Part shown: piece by piece, positions 8,880 through 17,457 of the stretch
Layout of the letters: every line of letters starts with the position of its first letter
Numbering within the stretch: position 1 is the first letter of the stretch
DNA from: VAZQ01 sp963840535
GTDB taxonomy: Bacteria > Pseudomonadota > Alphaproteobacteria > Rhizobiales > Xanthobacteraceae
Assembly: GCA_963840535.1 (NCBI GenBank)
Contig: CAWIZJ010000044.1
Span: 1 to 64,000 of the forward strand
DNA: 64,000 nucleotides
Direction of reading: 5' to 3'
The notes under the pieces: generated by a model
Databases searched by the model: none
What the model saw: only the letters and a program-made list of their open reading frames with translations
Told to the model about the DNA's origin: nothing
Program-made: the position numbers and the translations under genes

Positions 8880-9724
8880 TTCTTGGCGAGCCGATCGAAC
8901 TCCATGAGCCGGCGCAGCAGGCTTTCAATCTCGCCGAGGGGCAGCATGTTGGGACCGTCGGACGGAGCGTTGTCGGGGTCCTGATGAGTCTCGATGAACA
9001 CGCCGGCCACGCCGACGGCAACGGCGGCACGCGCCAGCACCGGTACGAACTCGCGCTCGCCCCCGGACGAGGTATCCCGACCGCCTGGCTGCTGCACCGA
9101 GTGGGTGGCATCGAAGATCACCGGCGCGCCGGTCATGCGGGCGAGAATCGGCAATGCGCGCAGGTCGGAAACAAGCGTGTTGTAGCCGAACGAGGCGCCG
9201 CGCTCGGTCACCAGCACGTTGGCGATTGCCCGCGGCGGTGACCTTGGCGACGACATTGGCCATGTCCCAGGGCGCCAGGAACTGGCCCTTCTTGACGTTG
9301 ACCACGCGGCCGGTCGCGGCCGCGGCATGCAGAAGATCGGTCTGGCGACAGAGGAACGCCGGGATCTGCAGCACGTCGACCACATCTGCAACCTGCGCGC
9401 ATTGGTGCGTTTCATGCACGTCGGTGAGAACCGGTACGGCGAGCTTGTCGCGGATCTCCGCGAAGATCGGCAAGGCATGATCGAGCCCGATGCCACGATT
9501 GCTCCTGGCACTGGTGCGGTTCGCCTTGTCGAATGACGTCTTGTAGACGAGACCGAGCCCGACGCGTGCTGTGATCTCCTTGAGCGCTGCTGCCGTGTCG
9601 AGTGCATGGTCGCGACTTTCGAGCGCGCACGGTCCCGCGATCAGCGCCATCGGCAATGCATTGCCGAATCGCACCTTGCCGACGGACACGATCGGGTTGG
9701 GAGCAATTCGGCCGGCTTGCTCAT
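8876..9724 (-). CDS. kdsA: 3-deoxy-8-phosphooctulonate synthase (Kdo-8-P synthase), two frame breaks
   Basis: KdsA condenses arabinose 5-phosphate with PEP to give Kdo 8-phosphate, the precursor of the inner-core sugar of LPS. Diagnostic segments are LIAGPCALES, YKTSFDKANRTS, SNRGIGLDHAL, VPVLTDVHE, VVNVKKGQFLAPWDM, VTERGASFGYN, FDATHSVQQPGG and FIETHQDPDNAPSDGPN. The frame is broken near 9695, soon after the ATG start (MSKPAELLP), and near 9230, where an extra base follows the AAGN segment. LPS synthesis needs it, so these are probably base-calling errors. It is co-oriented with guaD upstream and the MFS gene downstream. Confidence 0.93.
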
Positions 9725-9747
9725 GGTCCGTGGACCATGCTCTGAGC

Positions 9748-11136
9748 CTATCGAGCGGTCAACCGAGACGCGCGACGGACGGCTGCGGCTCTTCTTTCCT
9801 CGGGACTGGCCGCGCCGTAGGCGAGCTGACCTGCGATGTAGGTCGCGCGGACTGCGCGGTCGTCGCCCAGCGTGGCCAGCACCGCCAGCGTCTCCGTCAA
9901 TCGACCGCGAACGGGCGTTGCGAAAGGTCAGGAGCGCGGTCGCGTTCGGGATCGAGCACCACGATGTCCGCCTCCCGACCGGGTGCCAGCGTGCCGATGC
10001 GGTCGTCGAGCGCGAGGGCGCGGGCACCACCGAGGGTGGCGAGAAAGAAAGCCTCCAGGATGCCGATCGGGCGTCCCTGCAGCTGCGCCACCTTGTAGGC
10101 TTCGCTCATGGTGGCGAGCAGCGAGAAGCTGGTGCCGGCGCCGATGTCGCTGCCCAGGCCGACATGGACGGGACGACGCGGATCGCGCGCCGCACTGAGC
10201 GGAAACAGGCCGCTGCCGAGAAACAGGTTGGAGGTCGGACAATGCGCGAGCGCCGTGCCGCTGGCATGACAGCGCTCGAAATCGCCGTCCTGAAGGTGAA
10301 CGCCATGTGCCAGCACCGCGCGCCGCCCGGTGAGACCATAATGGTCGTAGACGTCGAGGTAGTCGCGTCGCTGCGGGAACAGCCGCTTCACCCAATCGAT
10401 CTCGTCGCGGCTTTCCGCGATATGGGTCTGCACGAACACGCCGGGGTGCTCCCGCCACAGGCTGCCCGCGAGCTCCAGCTGCTCCGGCGTGCTGGTGGCT
10501 GCGAAGCGCGGGGTGATGGCGTAGAGGCAGCGGCCGCGGCCGTGCCATTTCCCGATCAGCGCCTTCGACTGGTCGTAGCCCGAACGCGCAGTGTCGGTGA
10601 GCGCGGCGGGCGCGTTACGGTCCATGAGCACCTTGCCGGCGACGAGCAGCATCCCGCGCCGCTCCGCCTCCGCAAACAGCGCATCGACCGAGCCGGCATG
10701 CACCGAGCAAAACACCAGCGCGGTGGTCGTGCCGTTGCGCAACAGCTCTTCGCAGAAGACGCGCGCGGTATGGCGGGCCACCGCCTCATCGGCGAAGGAT
10801 TGCTCGGCGGCATAGGTGTAGTCGTTGAGCCAGTCGAGCAGCTGATGGCCCTGGGCGCCGATGATGCCGGTCTGCACATAGTGGACATGGGTGTCGATGA
10901 AGCCGGGTGCGATCAGGCAGCCGGAATGGTCGGCAATCGGCGTACCCGCGCGGCAACGAGGGCCGCAGCGATGCGAACGGCCCCACCGCCTCGATCGTGC
11001 CGCCGCGGCAGACGACGAGGCCATCGGGCTCGTGCACGAACGCCGTCGAACGATCGGTGAGAAACGGATCGCCACGGCAATAGACCAGGGTGCCGCGCAG
11101 CGCGCTGATCGAACCGTCGCTGGCGCCCGCAGGCAT
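9748..11136 (-). CDS. guaD: Guanine deaminase, at least two frame breaks
   Basis: Amidohydrolase-superfamily enzyme that deaminates guanine to xanthine. It begins LRGTLVYCRGDPFL and shows the metal-binding PGFIDTHVHYVQTG motif, then LNDYTYAAEQ, FVQTHIAESRDEI, VLAHGVHL, HCPTSNLFLGSGLF and VGLGSDIGAGTSFSLL with the catalytic Asp. It ends TYIAGQLAYGAAS... and stops at 9748. Breaks lie near 10960, between the N-terminal strand region and ADHSGCLI, and near 9898, after RPFAVD. Nine bases separate its start from the upstream VOC gene, so they are likely co-transcribed. Confidence 0.88.
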
Positions 11137-11145
11137 TGCTGCCGG

Positions 11146-12003
11146 CTACTCGAACACCAGCGTTGCGCCCATGGCGGCCTCCGGCGCAACCACTGTCGAG
11201 CCCGTGTGGAACGAAAACGCGACGCCTCCCTTGTTCAGAGCTGCCGCCAGCACGCTGCGGTCGCCAACCCGAAACCTCACCGCGGCGAGCCGCGGACCGC
11301 CCGAGATATCCGGCGGCTGGGTGCCGAAGTGGCTGCGGAAGGCTGTCGGGTCCATGATCCTGATGTCCCCGCGCGGCGTCGATGCGGCGACGCCGCTCGA
11401 TGTGGCGGAGAGCTCGCGCACCCCGCTCAACGCCGACAGGAAGATATGATGGTCGCTCGGATTGTCGGCGACCAGGACGGCACCCGCAATGCCGGCGGCG
11501 CTGTTGGCATGCTGCTGGAAGGCGGGATTCCAGAAATTCTCCGGAAAGTGCTGCTGGCAGACCGCAAAACCGACGCCGTGCGCCTTTGGGTCGCGCGCGA
11601 AAGCGAGCGAGAAGCCGACCTTGACGGCGGCGCCGTCGGGTCGCTTGCCCTCCCGCTCGAATCTCAGCGCATCCGAAACGCCGATTCCGGCCGCGCGGAA
11701 CTCGATCGCATCCGCCGCCGCGTCCGTGCTCTCGAGAATGAGCAGGGAGAGCCCTTCGTGGTCCGCGAGAAACCGACGGTTGAAGGTGCCGAACAGCGCG
11801 GAGAATCCGTCGGTGCCGAGCTTCTCCGGCTCCGCCACCGTCAGCAGCTCGACGAAGAACCCCGGCAATTGAACGATGTGATTGTGGGTGCCCCAGGCAT
11901 GCTGGTTGCGCGCACCGACGGTGAAGCCGAGCCTGCGATAGAGCTCGGCTGCCGCGTCGAGATCGCGCACCGCATGGACGATGTGGTCGAGACCGCGGGG
12001 CAC
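11146..12003 (-). CDS. VOC-family (glyoxalase-like domain) protein
   Basis: A protein of about 285 residues with an N-terminal glyoxalase/bleomycin-resistance fold: GLDHIVHAVRDLDAAAELYRRLGFTVG (metal-ligand His), then WGTHNHIVQLPGFFVELL with further ligand positions, and a second module near the C-terminus. It matches the glyoxalase-like domain type found in larger single-chain VOC proteins. The start is taken as the GTG at 12003; an ATG slightly upstream is in another frame, so a start-site error is possible. Its place between a NIPSNAP protein and guanine deaminase suggests one small catabolic operon. The substrate is unknown. Confidence 0.75.
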   Translation of the reverse strand: MPRGLDHIVHAVRDLDAAAELYRRLGFTVGARNQHAWGTHNHIVQLPGFFVELLTVAEPEKLGTDGFSALFGTFNRRFLADHEGLSLLILESTDAAADAIEFRAAGIGVSDALRFEREGKRPDGAAVKVGFSLAFARDPKAHGVGFAVCQQHFPENFWNPAFQQHANSAAGIAGAVLVADNPSDHHIFLSALSGVRELSATSSGVAASTPRGDIRIMDPTAFRSHFGTQPPDISGGPRLAAVRFRVGDRSVLAAALNKGGVAFSFHTGSTVVAPEAAMGATLVFE

Positions 12004-12013
12004 GTCCGGCGCA

Positions 12014-12343
12014 TCACTTGACCGCCGAGAAGGCGGTCGGCTGCAGGAACATGTTCTTGATCGAGGCGACGATGGGGCCGTCGCGCTCGCTCTCGGCGCG
12101 CTTCGTGAGCCATTCCGGGTCGCTCGCAAACGCATTCCATTTGGTCTCGCGCTCCGCCATCGATTCCCATGCGAGGAGATAGTGCAGGTCCTGATTGCCG
12201 CCGTCCCCCACCAGCACGGTCCAGAAGCCGGCCTGTCTGATACCGTGCCGTTTCCAGAGCTCGAGCGTCGTGGTCTCGAATCGCTTGAGCAGGGTGGGCA
12301 GCCGTCCCGTGACGCAGTGGTAGATCCGCAATTCGTAGATCAT
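12014..12343 (-). CDS. NIPSNAP family protein
   Basis: A 109-residue protein with the NIPSNAP pattern: MIYELRIYHC at the start, a helix ending in WKRHGIRQAGFWTVLVG, then LHYLLAWESMAERETKWNAFASDPEW and a short tail. The fold is a ferredoxin-like dimeric alpha/beta barrel. In bacteria these proteins often accompany catabolic enzymes but have no settled activity. It is first in the apparent NIPSNAP-VOC-guaD-kdsA-MFS run, with the VOC gene starting about ten bases after it ends. Confidence 0.85.
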   Translation of the reverse strand: MIYELRIYHCVTGRLPTLLKRFETTTLELWKRHGIRQAGFWTVLVGDGGNQDLHYLLAWESMAERETKWNAFASDPEWLTKRAESERDGPIVASIKNMFLQPTAFSAVK

Positions 12344-12461
12344 TGTCGCCTCGCGTTGCGTGTGCCGAGAGGTCGGACGTTAGCCTTGTTGCGGAGAAAG
12401 GCAATCAGGCGAAGCTTGCGGCCGCGAGCCGCGCGGCGGACGGATATGGATCGAGCAGACG

Positions 12462-14093
12462 TTACACGAGCCGGCTCTGGTCCACCGCCGCCCCGATGAA
12501 TGAGGAGAACAGCGGATGCGGCTCGAACGGCCGCGACTTGAGCTCGGGGTGGAACTGCACGCCGATGAACCAGGGGTGCTCCTGGTACTCGATCATCTCC
12601 GGCAACAGCCCGTCGGGGGACATGCCCGAGAACCGCATGCCCCGCTGCTCCAGGCGGCCCTTGTAGCGGGTATTGACCTCGTAGCGGTGACGGTGGCGCT
12701 CGGAGATCTCGGCCGCTCCGTCATAGATCTCGGATACGCGGCTGCCGCGCGCGAGGATGGCCGGATAGGCGCCGAGCCGCATGGTGCCGCCAAGGTCGCC
12801 GTCCACTCCGCGGATCTCCAGCTCGTTACCCTTCATCCATTCCGTCATCAGCCCGACCACCGGCTCGGAGGTAGCGCCGAACTCCGTCGAGTTCGCCTCC
12901 TCGATGCCGCAGAGGTTACGGGCGGCCTCGATGACCGCCATCTGCATGCCGAAGCAGATCCCGAAATAGGGCACCTGCCGCTCGCGCGCGAACTGCGCCG
13001 CCCGGATCTTGCCCTCGGTTCCGCGCTGGCCGAAGCCGCCCGGGACCAGGATGCCGTTCACGTGCTCGAGGAACGGCGCCGGGTCCTCGCGCTCGAACAC
13101 TTCAGATTCGATCCAGTCCAGGTTGACCTGCACCTTGTTGGCGATCCCGCCGTGGGAAAGCGCCTCGATCAGCGATTTGTAGGCATCCTTGAGCCCGGTA
13201 TATTTGCCCACCACCGCGATGGTGACGGCCCCTTCCGGATTGCGGATGCGCCCGTTGATGAGCCGCCAGCGGTCGAGGTCGGGCTCGCCCGTAGGCTCGA
13301 TTCCGAACGCCGCCAGTACCTCGCGATCGAGCCCGGATGCGTGATAGGCCTCCGGCACGGCATAGATGTTGTCGACGTCGAGCGCCTCGATCACCGCGCT
13401 CTCGCGCACGTTGCAGAACAAGCCGAGCTTGCGGCGCTCCTCGCGGGGGATCGGCCGGTCGGAGCGGCACAACAGGATATCGGGCTGGATGCCGATCGAG
13501 CGCAGCTCCTTGACCGAGTGCTGGGTCGGCTTGGTCTTCAGCTCCCCCGCCCCGGTGATGAAGGGCAGCAGCGTGAGGTGGATATAGACCGCATGGTCGC
13601 GCGGCAGATCGTTGCCGAGCTGGCGGATTGCCTCGAAGAAGGGCAGGCCCTCGATGTCGCCGACAGTGCCCCCGATCTCGCACAGGACGAAATCGTACCC
13701 CTCGTTGCCCTCGCGGATGAAATCCTTGATGGCGTTGGTGACGTGCGGCACCACCTGGATGGTGGCGCCGAGGTAGTCGCCGCGTCGCTCCTTGATCAGG
13801 ATCTCCTGGTAGATGCGCCCGGTGGTGATGTTGTCCTGACGAGTTGCCGGCCGTCCGGTGAAGCGCTCGTAATGACCGAGGTCGAGATCGGTCTCGGCGC
13901 CGTCATCCGTCACATACACCTCGCCGTGCTGATAGGGTGACATCGTTCCAGGGTCGACGTTGAGATAGGGGTCGAGCTTGCGCAGGCGCACCCGGTAGCC
14001 GCGCGCCTGCAGCAGCGCGCCGAGCGCCGCCGATGCGAGACCCTTGCCGAGGGAGGAGACCACGCCGCCCGTGATGAAAATGTAGCGCGCCAT
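12462..14093 (-). CDS. pyrG: CTP synthase
   Basis: PyrG aminates UTP to CTP using ATP and glutamine-derived ammonia. The full 543-residue protein is intact. The synthetase domain starts ARYIFITGGVVSSLGKGLASA (P-loop) and includes KLDPYLNVDPGTMSPYQHGEV and DLDLGHYERF. The C-terminal class-I glutamine amidotransferase domain has PGGFGQRG, the nucleophile elbow FGICFGMQ (Cys) and a HPELKSRP end with the catalytic His/Glu. It is one of the few long genes here without a frame break. secG lies upstream in the same direction, behind a terminator. Confidence 0.97.
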   Translation of the reverse strand: MARYIFITGGVVSSLGKGLASAALGALLQARGYRVRLRKLDPYLNVDPGTMSPYQHGEVYVTDDGAETDLDLGHYERFTGRPATRQDNITTGRIYQEILIKERRGDYLGATIQVVPHVTNAIKDFIREGNEGYDFVLCEIGGTVGDIEGLPFFEAIRQLGNDLPRDHAVYIHLTLLPFITGAGELKTKPTQHSVKELRSIGIQPDILLCRSDRPIPREERRKLGLFCNVRESAVIEALDVDNIYAVPEAYHASGLDREVLAAFGIEPTGEPDLDRWRLINGRIRNPEGAVTIAVVGKYTGLKDAYKSLIEALSHGGIANKVQVNLDWIESEVFEREDPAPFLEHVNGILVPGGFGQRGTEGKIRAAQFARERQVPYFGICFGMQMAVIEAARNLCGIEEANSTEFGATSEPVVGLMTEWMKGNELEIRGVDGDLGGTMRLGAYPAILARGSRVSEIYDGAAEISERHRHRYEVNTRYKGRLEQRGMRFSGMSPDGLLPEMIEYQEHPWFIGVQFHPELKSRPFEPHPLFSSFIGAAVDQSRLV

Positions 14094-14281
14094 GGGACCT
14101 ACCCTTTAGCGCCCAGGCGGCGATTCGACGAGGCCGCTGCTGCCACTCGCACCGGGCCCTCATGCGCAGCGCGCATATCGAAGGATCCCAGTGTTATCAT
14201 GGAGGTATATGGGCCCGCCTTGATGTAATCCCTTAATTGGCCATTCGCCACTCGCATGGCTCCGATCGAGCGCCGACCCCC

Positions 14282-14311
14282 AAAAAACCGAAGGGCCGGT
14301 TTCCCGGCCCC
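14282..14311 (-). terminator. Rho-independent terminator after secG
   Basis: On the minus strand a perfect seven-base-pair stem GGGCCGG/CCGGCCC with a four-base loop is followed by TTCGG and six T residues. It lies a few bases beyond the secG stop and would separate secG from pyrG. Confidence 0.8.
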
Positions 14312-14324
14312 GTTTGATTTGCCC

Positions 14325-14684
14325 TCACTGGGATCGCGGCACCTGCCCGGAGGGGGGTTGCTCGCTCTGGCGCAGCGTGTCGAGCAGGCCGCCACCCGGC
14401 ACCGTCGGCGGGGCCCCGGGGGCTTGCGGAGCCGAGCCGCCCTTGATCACCGATGTCGGCTTGCGCTCGAGGCCCGCCAGGATCGACAGCACCAGGCTGG
14501 TGCAGAAGAACGTGACCGCCAGGATCGCGGTGGTGCGGGTGAGCACGTTGGAGGTGCCGCGGCTCGACAGGAAGCCGCCGGTCGAGCCGATGCCGAGACC
14601 GCCGCCTTCCGACTTCTGCAACAGGACGACGCCGATCATGGTCGCCACGACCATCAGGTGCACAACGATTACGACGGTCTGCAT
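14325..14684 (-). CDS. secG: Preprotein translocase subunit SecG
   Basis: SecG is the small auxiliary subunit of the SecYEG channel in the inner membrane. The 119-residue protein has two transmembrane helices (about residues 2-22 and 55-75) flanking the conserved loop LLQKSEGGGLGIGSTGGFLSSRG. A low-complexity Pro/Gly/Gln-rich tail follows, as usual in alphaproteobacteria. It starts MQTVVIVVHLM at the ATG at 14684. Genes upstream (amidohydrolase, tpiA) run in the same direction. Confidence 0.95.
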   Translation of the reverse strand: MQTVVIVVHLMVVATMIGVVLLQKSEGGGLGIGSTGGFLSSRGTSNVLTRTTAILAVTFFCTSLVLSILAGLERKPTSVIKGGSAPQAPGAPPTVPGGGLLDTLRQSEQPPSGQVPRSQ

Positions 14685-14755
14685 TTGCCTGCCCGTTTGT
14701 GGCGGGATCGCGCGCGTGCCCGTCCCGTAACCCATATAGGATGTCGCGGGGTCCT

Positions 14756-16513
14756 CTACACGATCCCCGGGGCGATTTCCACCGCCGGTCCCTCCTGCCA
14801 ATCGGGCGTCTCGTGAACGATGCGTCCACCCACCATGGTCATGAGCGAGCGGATATCGGCGATGCTGCCTTCCTCCGCCGTGAGCGGATCGGCGCTCAGC
14901 ACCGCGAGATCGGCAAGCTTTCCGGGTTCGAGCGAGCCCTTGCGGCCCTCGTCGAAGGTGAGCCAGGCGCCGTTGCTGGTGGCGCAGCGCAATGCGTCGG
15001 CGCGGCTCAGTGCCTCGCTCGGCGCCACGCGCTCCCTGGTGCCGAAGGTCTCGCGGGCAATGGCCTGCCAGATCGGCAGGAACGCCGAGACCGGCACGTT
15101 GTCGGTCGCCAACGAGACCTTCACTCCGGCCTCGGCCAGCGAGCGCAATGGATTGATCTCGCGGTGGCGCTCCGGCGGTAGCCGGCGCGCCAGATCCTCC
15201 AGTCCCTTGTAGAGATAGTTGTTGGTATGGGTGGTCGGGATGAGCCCCATGCGCGCGATCGTCTCGATCTCGCGGGGCGAGATCGTGCCGATATGGCTGA
15301 TCACCCAGCGCCGTCCGGCGAGCGCAATCTCGCGATCGACCTCCTCGTACAATTCGAGATTGTGCGATCCGATCATGACCACGCGGATGTCGTTCCTCGC
15401 ACAATGCAGCAGCAACTCCTTGACCCGAGCGCGCGGCAAACCGTGACCGTAGTTGAACCCGGCCCAGCCGGTGTAGGGCGCAACGCTCGCGCGCAGATCG
15501 TCCGCGGCCGTGCTGCCGGCATGAACGTAGAGCCCGCTCATCTTGAGCCAGTCGTCGCCGAAGCCCGGCTCGCCGAGCCATCCGACCCAGGCGTCGACGA
15601 ACGCCTCGAGCGGCTCGGCACCTGCTGCCTTCCAGTTCGGGCTGAATGCGAGAGAGGCGCGCATAGTCAGCGCGCCGGCGCACCACGCTTCCTTGTAGAC
15701 ACGCATGACCTCGGTTGCGATCCCGTGGCCCTCGAATACGCTAGTGGTTCCAAAAGCGTGATAGGCGCGTGCCGACTCCGGCAGCGCCCGCAGGCGATCG
15801 GCATGAGTGAAGCGGGTGGCCTCGCGAAACCAGATCAACTCGGCGATCGGCTGCATCTCGTGCTCGACGATCACCCCGGTGGGATCGCCCTTCGCATCCT
15901 TCTCGACCGTGAGCGTCTCGACCGGTGCGACGGTGTCGCGGGTGATGCCCGCCCGCTCGAGAGCCTCGGTGTTGGCACACGACACCAGCGGAGGGGCGCC
16001 GCGCCAGAAGCCCCAGATCGAGCGGATATAGACCGGATTGGCGGGGGCGGCGGTGTCGAGCTCCTGCCGCGTCGGCCAGCGCTGCTCGGCAAGGCTGTCG
16101 GGCACACCGAGGTAGTAGGGAGGATCGCCGATCGGCATTGTCACGATCCATTCGCCCGGCGGCGTGGCACGGGCCAGCTCGGCGATGCGATCCTGGATAT
16201 CGCGGATCGAGCGCACCGGCCCGAGCGCGGGAAAGACGTTCCGAAGCGCCTCGCGGTCCATGTGTGCGTGTCCGTCGTTGACGCCGGGAATGACGGGCTT
16301 GCCCTGAAGGTCGACGACGTGCGTCGTCGGCGCCGTATGCTCCGCCATCGCGGCATCCGCGCCGACCGCGATGATACGGTCGCCGGCAACAGCGATCGCC
16401 TGGGTGACGTTGAAGGCAGCGTCGACGGTGATGACCTTGCCATTCCTGAGAACGAAATCCGCCGGCCCGCGTGCGATGCCTGCGGGCATCGTTGCCCTCG
16501 GCGCTCGGCTCAC
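14756..16513 (-). CDS. Amidohydrolase family 3 (YtcJ-like) protein
   Basis: An intact 585-residue metal-dependent hydrolase. The N-terminal sandwich (LRNGKVITVDAAFNVTQAIAVAGDRIIAVG) precedes the first metal motif in IPGVNDGHAHMDREAL. Later come the HIGTISPREIE region, VSLATDNVPVSAFLPIW with the probable catalytic Asp, and the closing sandwich GSLEPGKLADLAVLSADPL. This class includes exoenzymes acting on N-acyl or formamide bonds, and the substrate cannot be assigned. Its GTG start overlaps the tpiA stop as GTGA, implying translational coupling; an internal ATG 24 bases later is an alternative start. Confidence 0.85.
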   Translation of the reverse strand: MSRAPRATMPAGIARGPADFVLRNGKVITVDAAFNVTQAIAVAGDRIIAVGADAAMAEHTAPTTHVVDLQGKPVIPGVNDGHAHMDREALRNVFPALGPVRSIRDIQDRIAELARATPPGEWIVTMPIGDPPYYLGVPDSLAEQRWPTRQELDTAAPANPVYIRSIWGFWRGAPPLVSCANTEALERAGITRDTVAPVETLTVEKDAKGDPTGVIVEHEMQPIAELIWFREATRFTHADRLRALPESARAYHAFGTTSVFEGHGIATEVMRVYKEAWCAGALTMRASLAFSPNWKAAGAEPLEAFVDAWVGWLGEPGFGDDWLKMSGLYVHAGSTAADDLRASVAPYTGWAGFNYGHGLPRARVKELLLHCARNDIRVVMIGSHNLELYEEVDREIALAGRRWVISHIGTISPREIETIARMGLIPTTHTNNYLYKGLEDLARRLPPERHREINPLRSLAEAGVKVSLATDNVPVSAFLPIWQAIARETFGTRERVAPSEALSRADALRCATSNGAWLTFDEGRKGSLEPGKLADLAVLSADPLTAEEGSIADIRSLMTMVGGRIVHETPDWQEGPAVEIAPGIV

Positions 16514-17265
16514 CGGTACACGCCCGCGATCGCCAGAAACTCGCCGGCCTGCAGGCTCGCACCGCCGACCAGCGCGCCGTCGACCTCGGCGACGCCCAGG
16601 AGCTCGGCCGCGTTCGAGGGCTTCACCGAGCCGCCGTAGAGTATGCGGATGCCCTCCCCGGCGGCTCCGAAAAGCGCTCCGAGCCGCCGGCGCAGGAAGC
16701 CATGCATCTCGGCGACGTCGCTTGGTGTCGGCGTGAGCCCGGTGCCGATCGCCCAGACCGGCTCGTAGGCAACCACGAGGTTCTCGGCGGTTGCGCCTTC
16801 AGGCAACGAGCCGTCGAGCTGCGCACCCACGACGGGGAGTGCGCGGCCGGCTTCGCGCTCGGCCCGCGTCTCCCCGACGCAGACGATGGCGGAGAGACCG
16901 GCACGATGCGCCGCCACCGCCTTTGCCCGCACGTCGGCGTCGGCCTCCGCGTGGCGGCTGCGCCGCTCGGAATGCCCGACGATGACGGCGCTGGCACCGG
17001 CGTCCTTGAGCATCTCGGCCGCCAGGTCGCCGGTGAAGGCGCCGGCCGGTTCGGCGTGACAGTCCTGGGCTCCGATCCGAACCGGGCTGCCCTGGACCGC
17101 GGCCGCAAAGGCGGCAATGAGCGTGGCGGGCGGACAGACGATCACATCGACCGCCGGCAGCGCGCACGCTCCCTGCACGATCCGGGCAAGCTCGCCCGCG
17201 GCAGCCTTGAGGCCGTTCATCTTCCAGTTGCCCGCGACCAGCGGGCGACGTGGCGCGCTCGGCAT
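16510..17265 (-). CDS. tpiA: Triosephosphate isomerase
   Basis: TpiA interconverts dihydroxyacetone phosphate and glyceraldehyde 3-phosphate. The 251-residue barrel carries all the catalytic residues: Lys15 in AGNWKMNG, His98 in VGHSERR and Glu168 in AYEPVWAIGTG. The phosphate-binding loop near ILYGGSVKPSNAAEL follows. SRHAEADADV replaces the more typical YFGETDE stretch after GHSERR, as in other rhizobial enzymes. It is divergent from the PpiD-like gene and overlaps the amidohydrolase by four bases. Confidence 0.96.
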   Translation of the reverse strand: MPSAPRRPLVAGNWKMNGLKAAAGELARIVQGACALPAVDVIVCPPATLIAAFAAAVQGSPVRIGAQDCHAEPAGAFTGDLAAEMLKDAGASAVIVGHSERRSRHAEADADVRAKAVAAHRAGLSAIVCVGETRAEREAGRALPVVGAQLDGSLPEGATAENLVVAYEPVWAIGTGLTPTPSDVAEMHGFLRRRLGALFGAAGEGIRILYGGSVKPSNAAELLGVAEVDGALVGGASLQAGEFLAIAGVYR

Positions 17266-17379
17266 GGTGGAAATCCCCGGATGCCCCTGCGGTTAGCAGA
17301 GCCGTCGAGAACGCGCCAGGGGCGCGGTCAGGACCTCCGCTCGATCCCCCTTCCCGGCCTCTTCCCGGCCGTGCATATG

Positions 17380-17408
17380 TTGCGACGTGGGGTGGCCATC
17401 CCTATGAT
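17380..17408 (+). promoter_or_regulatory. Probable promoter of the PpiD-like gene and trpE
   Basis: TTGCGA (17380-17385) and TATGAT (17403-17408) are separated by exactly 17 bases, in the divergent gap between tpiA and the foldase gene. Transcription starting near 17415 supports the ATG at 17458 as the true start. Confidence 0.55.
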
Positions 17409-17457
17409 GCGCGGCCCTTCTCGACCGGCGACCGGCTTTCTCAAACACGGATGGTTC

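Noticed and set aside
12516..13940. 474-codon open frame on the plus strand
   Set aside because: It is antisense to intact pyrG and has the composition of a shadow frame.
16471..17457. Long in-frame upstream extension of the PpiD-like protein (966 residues in all)
   Set aside because: The extra 330 residues are antisense to tpiA. The promoter at 17380-17408 and the MLRG start before the membrane helix define the real start.
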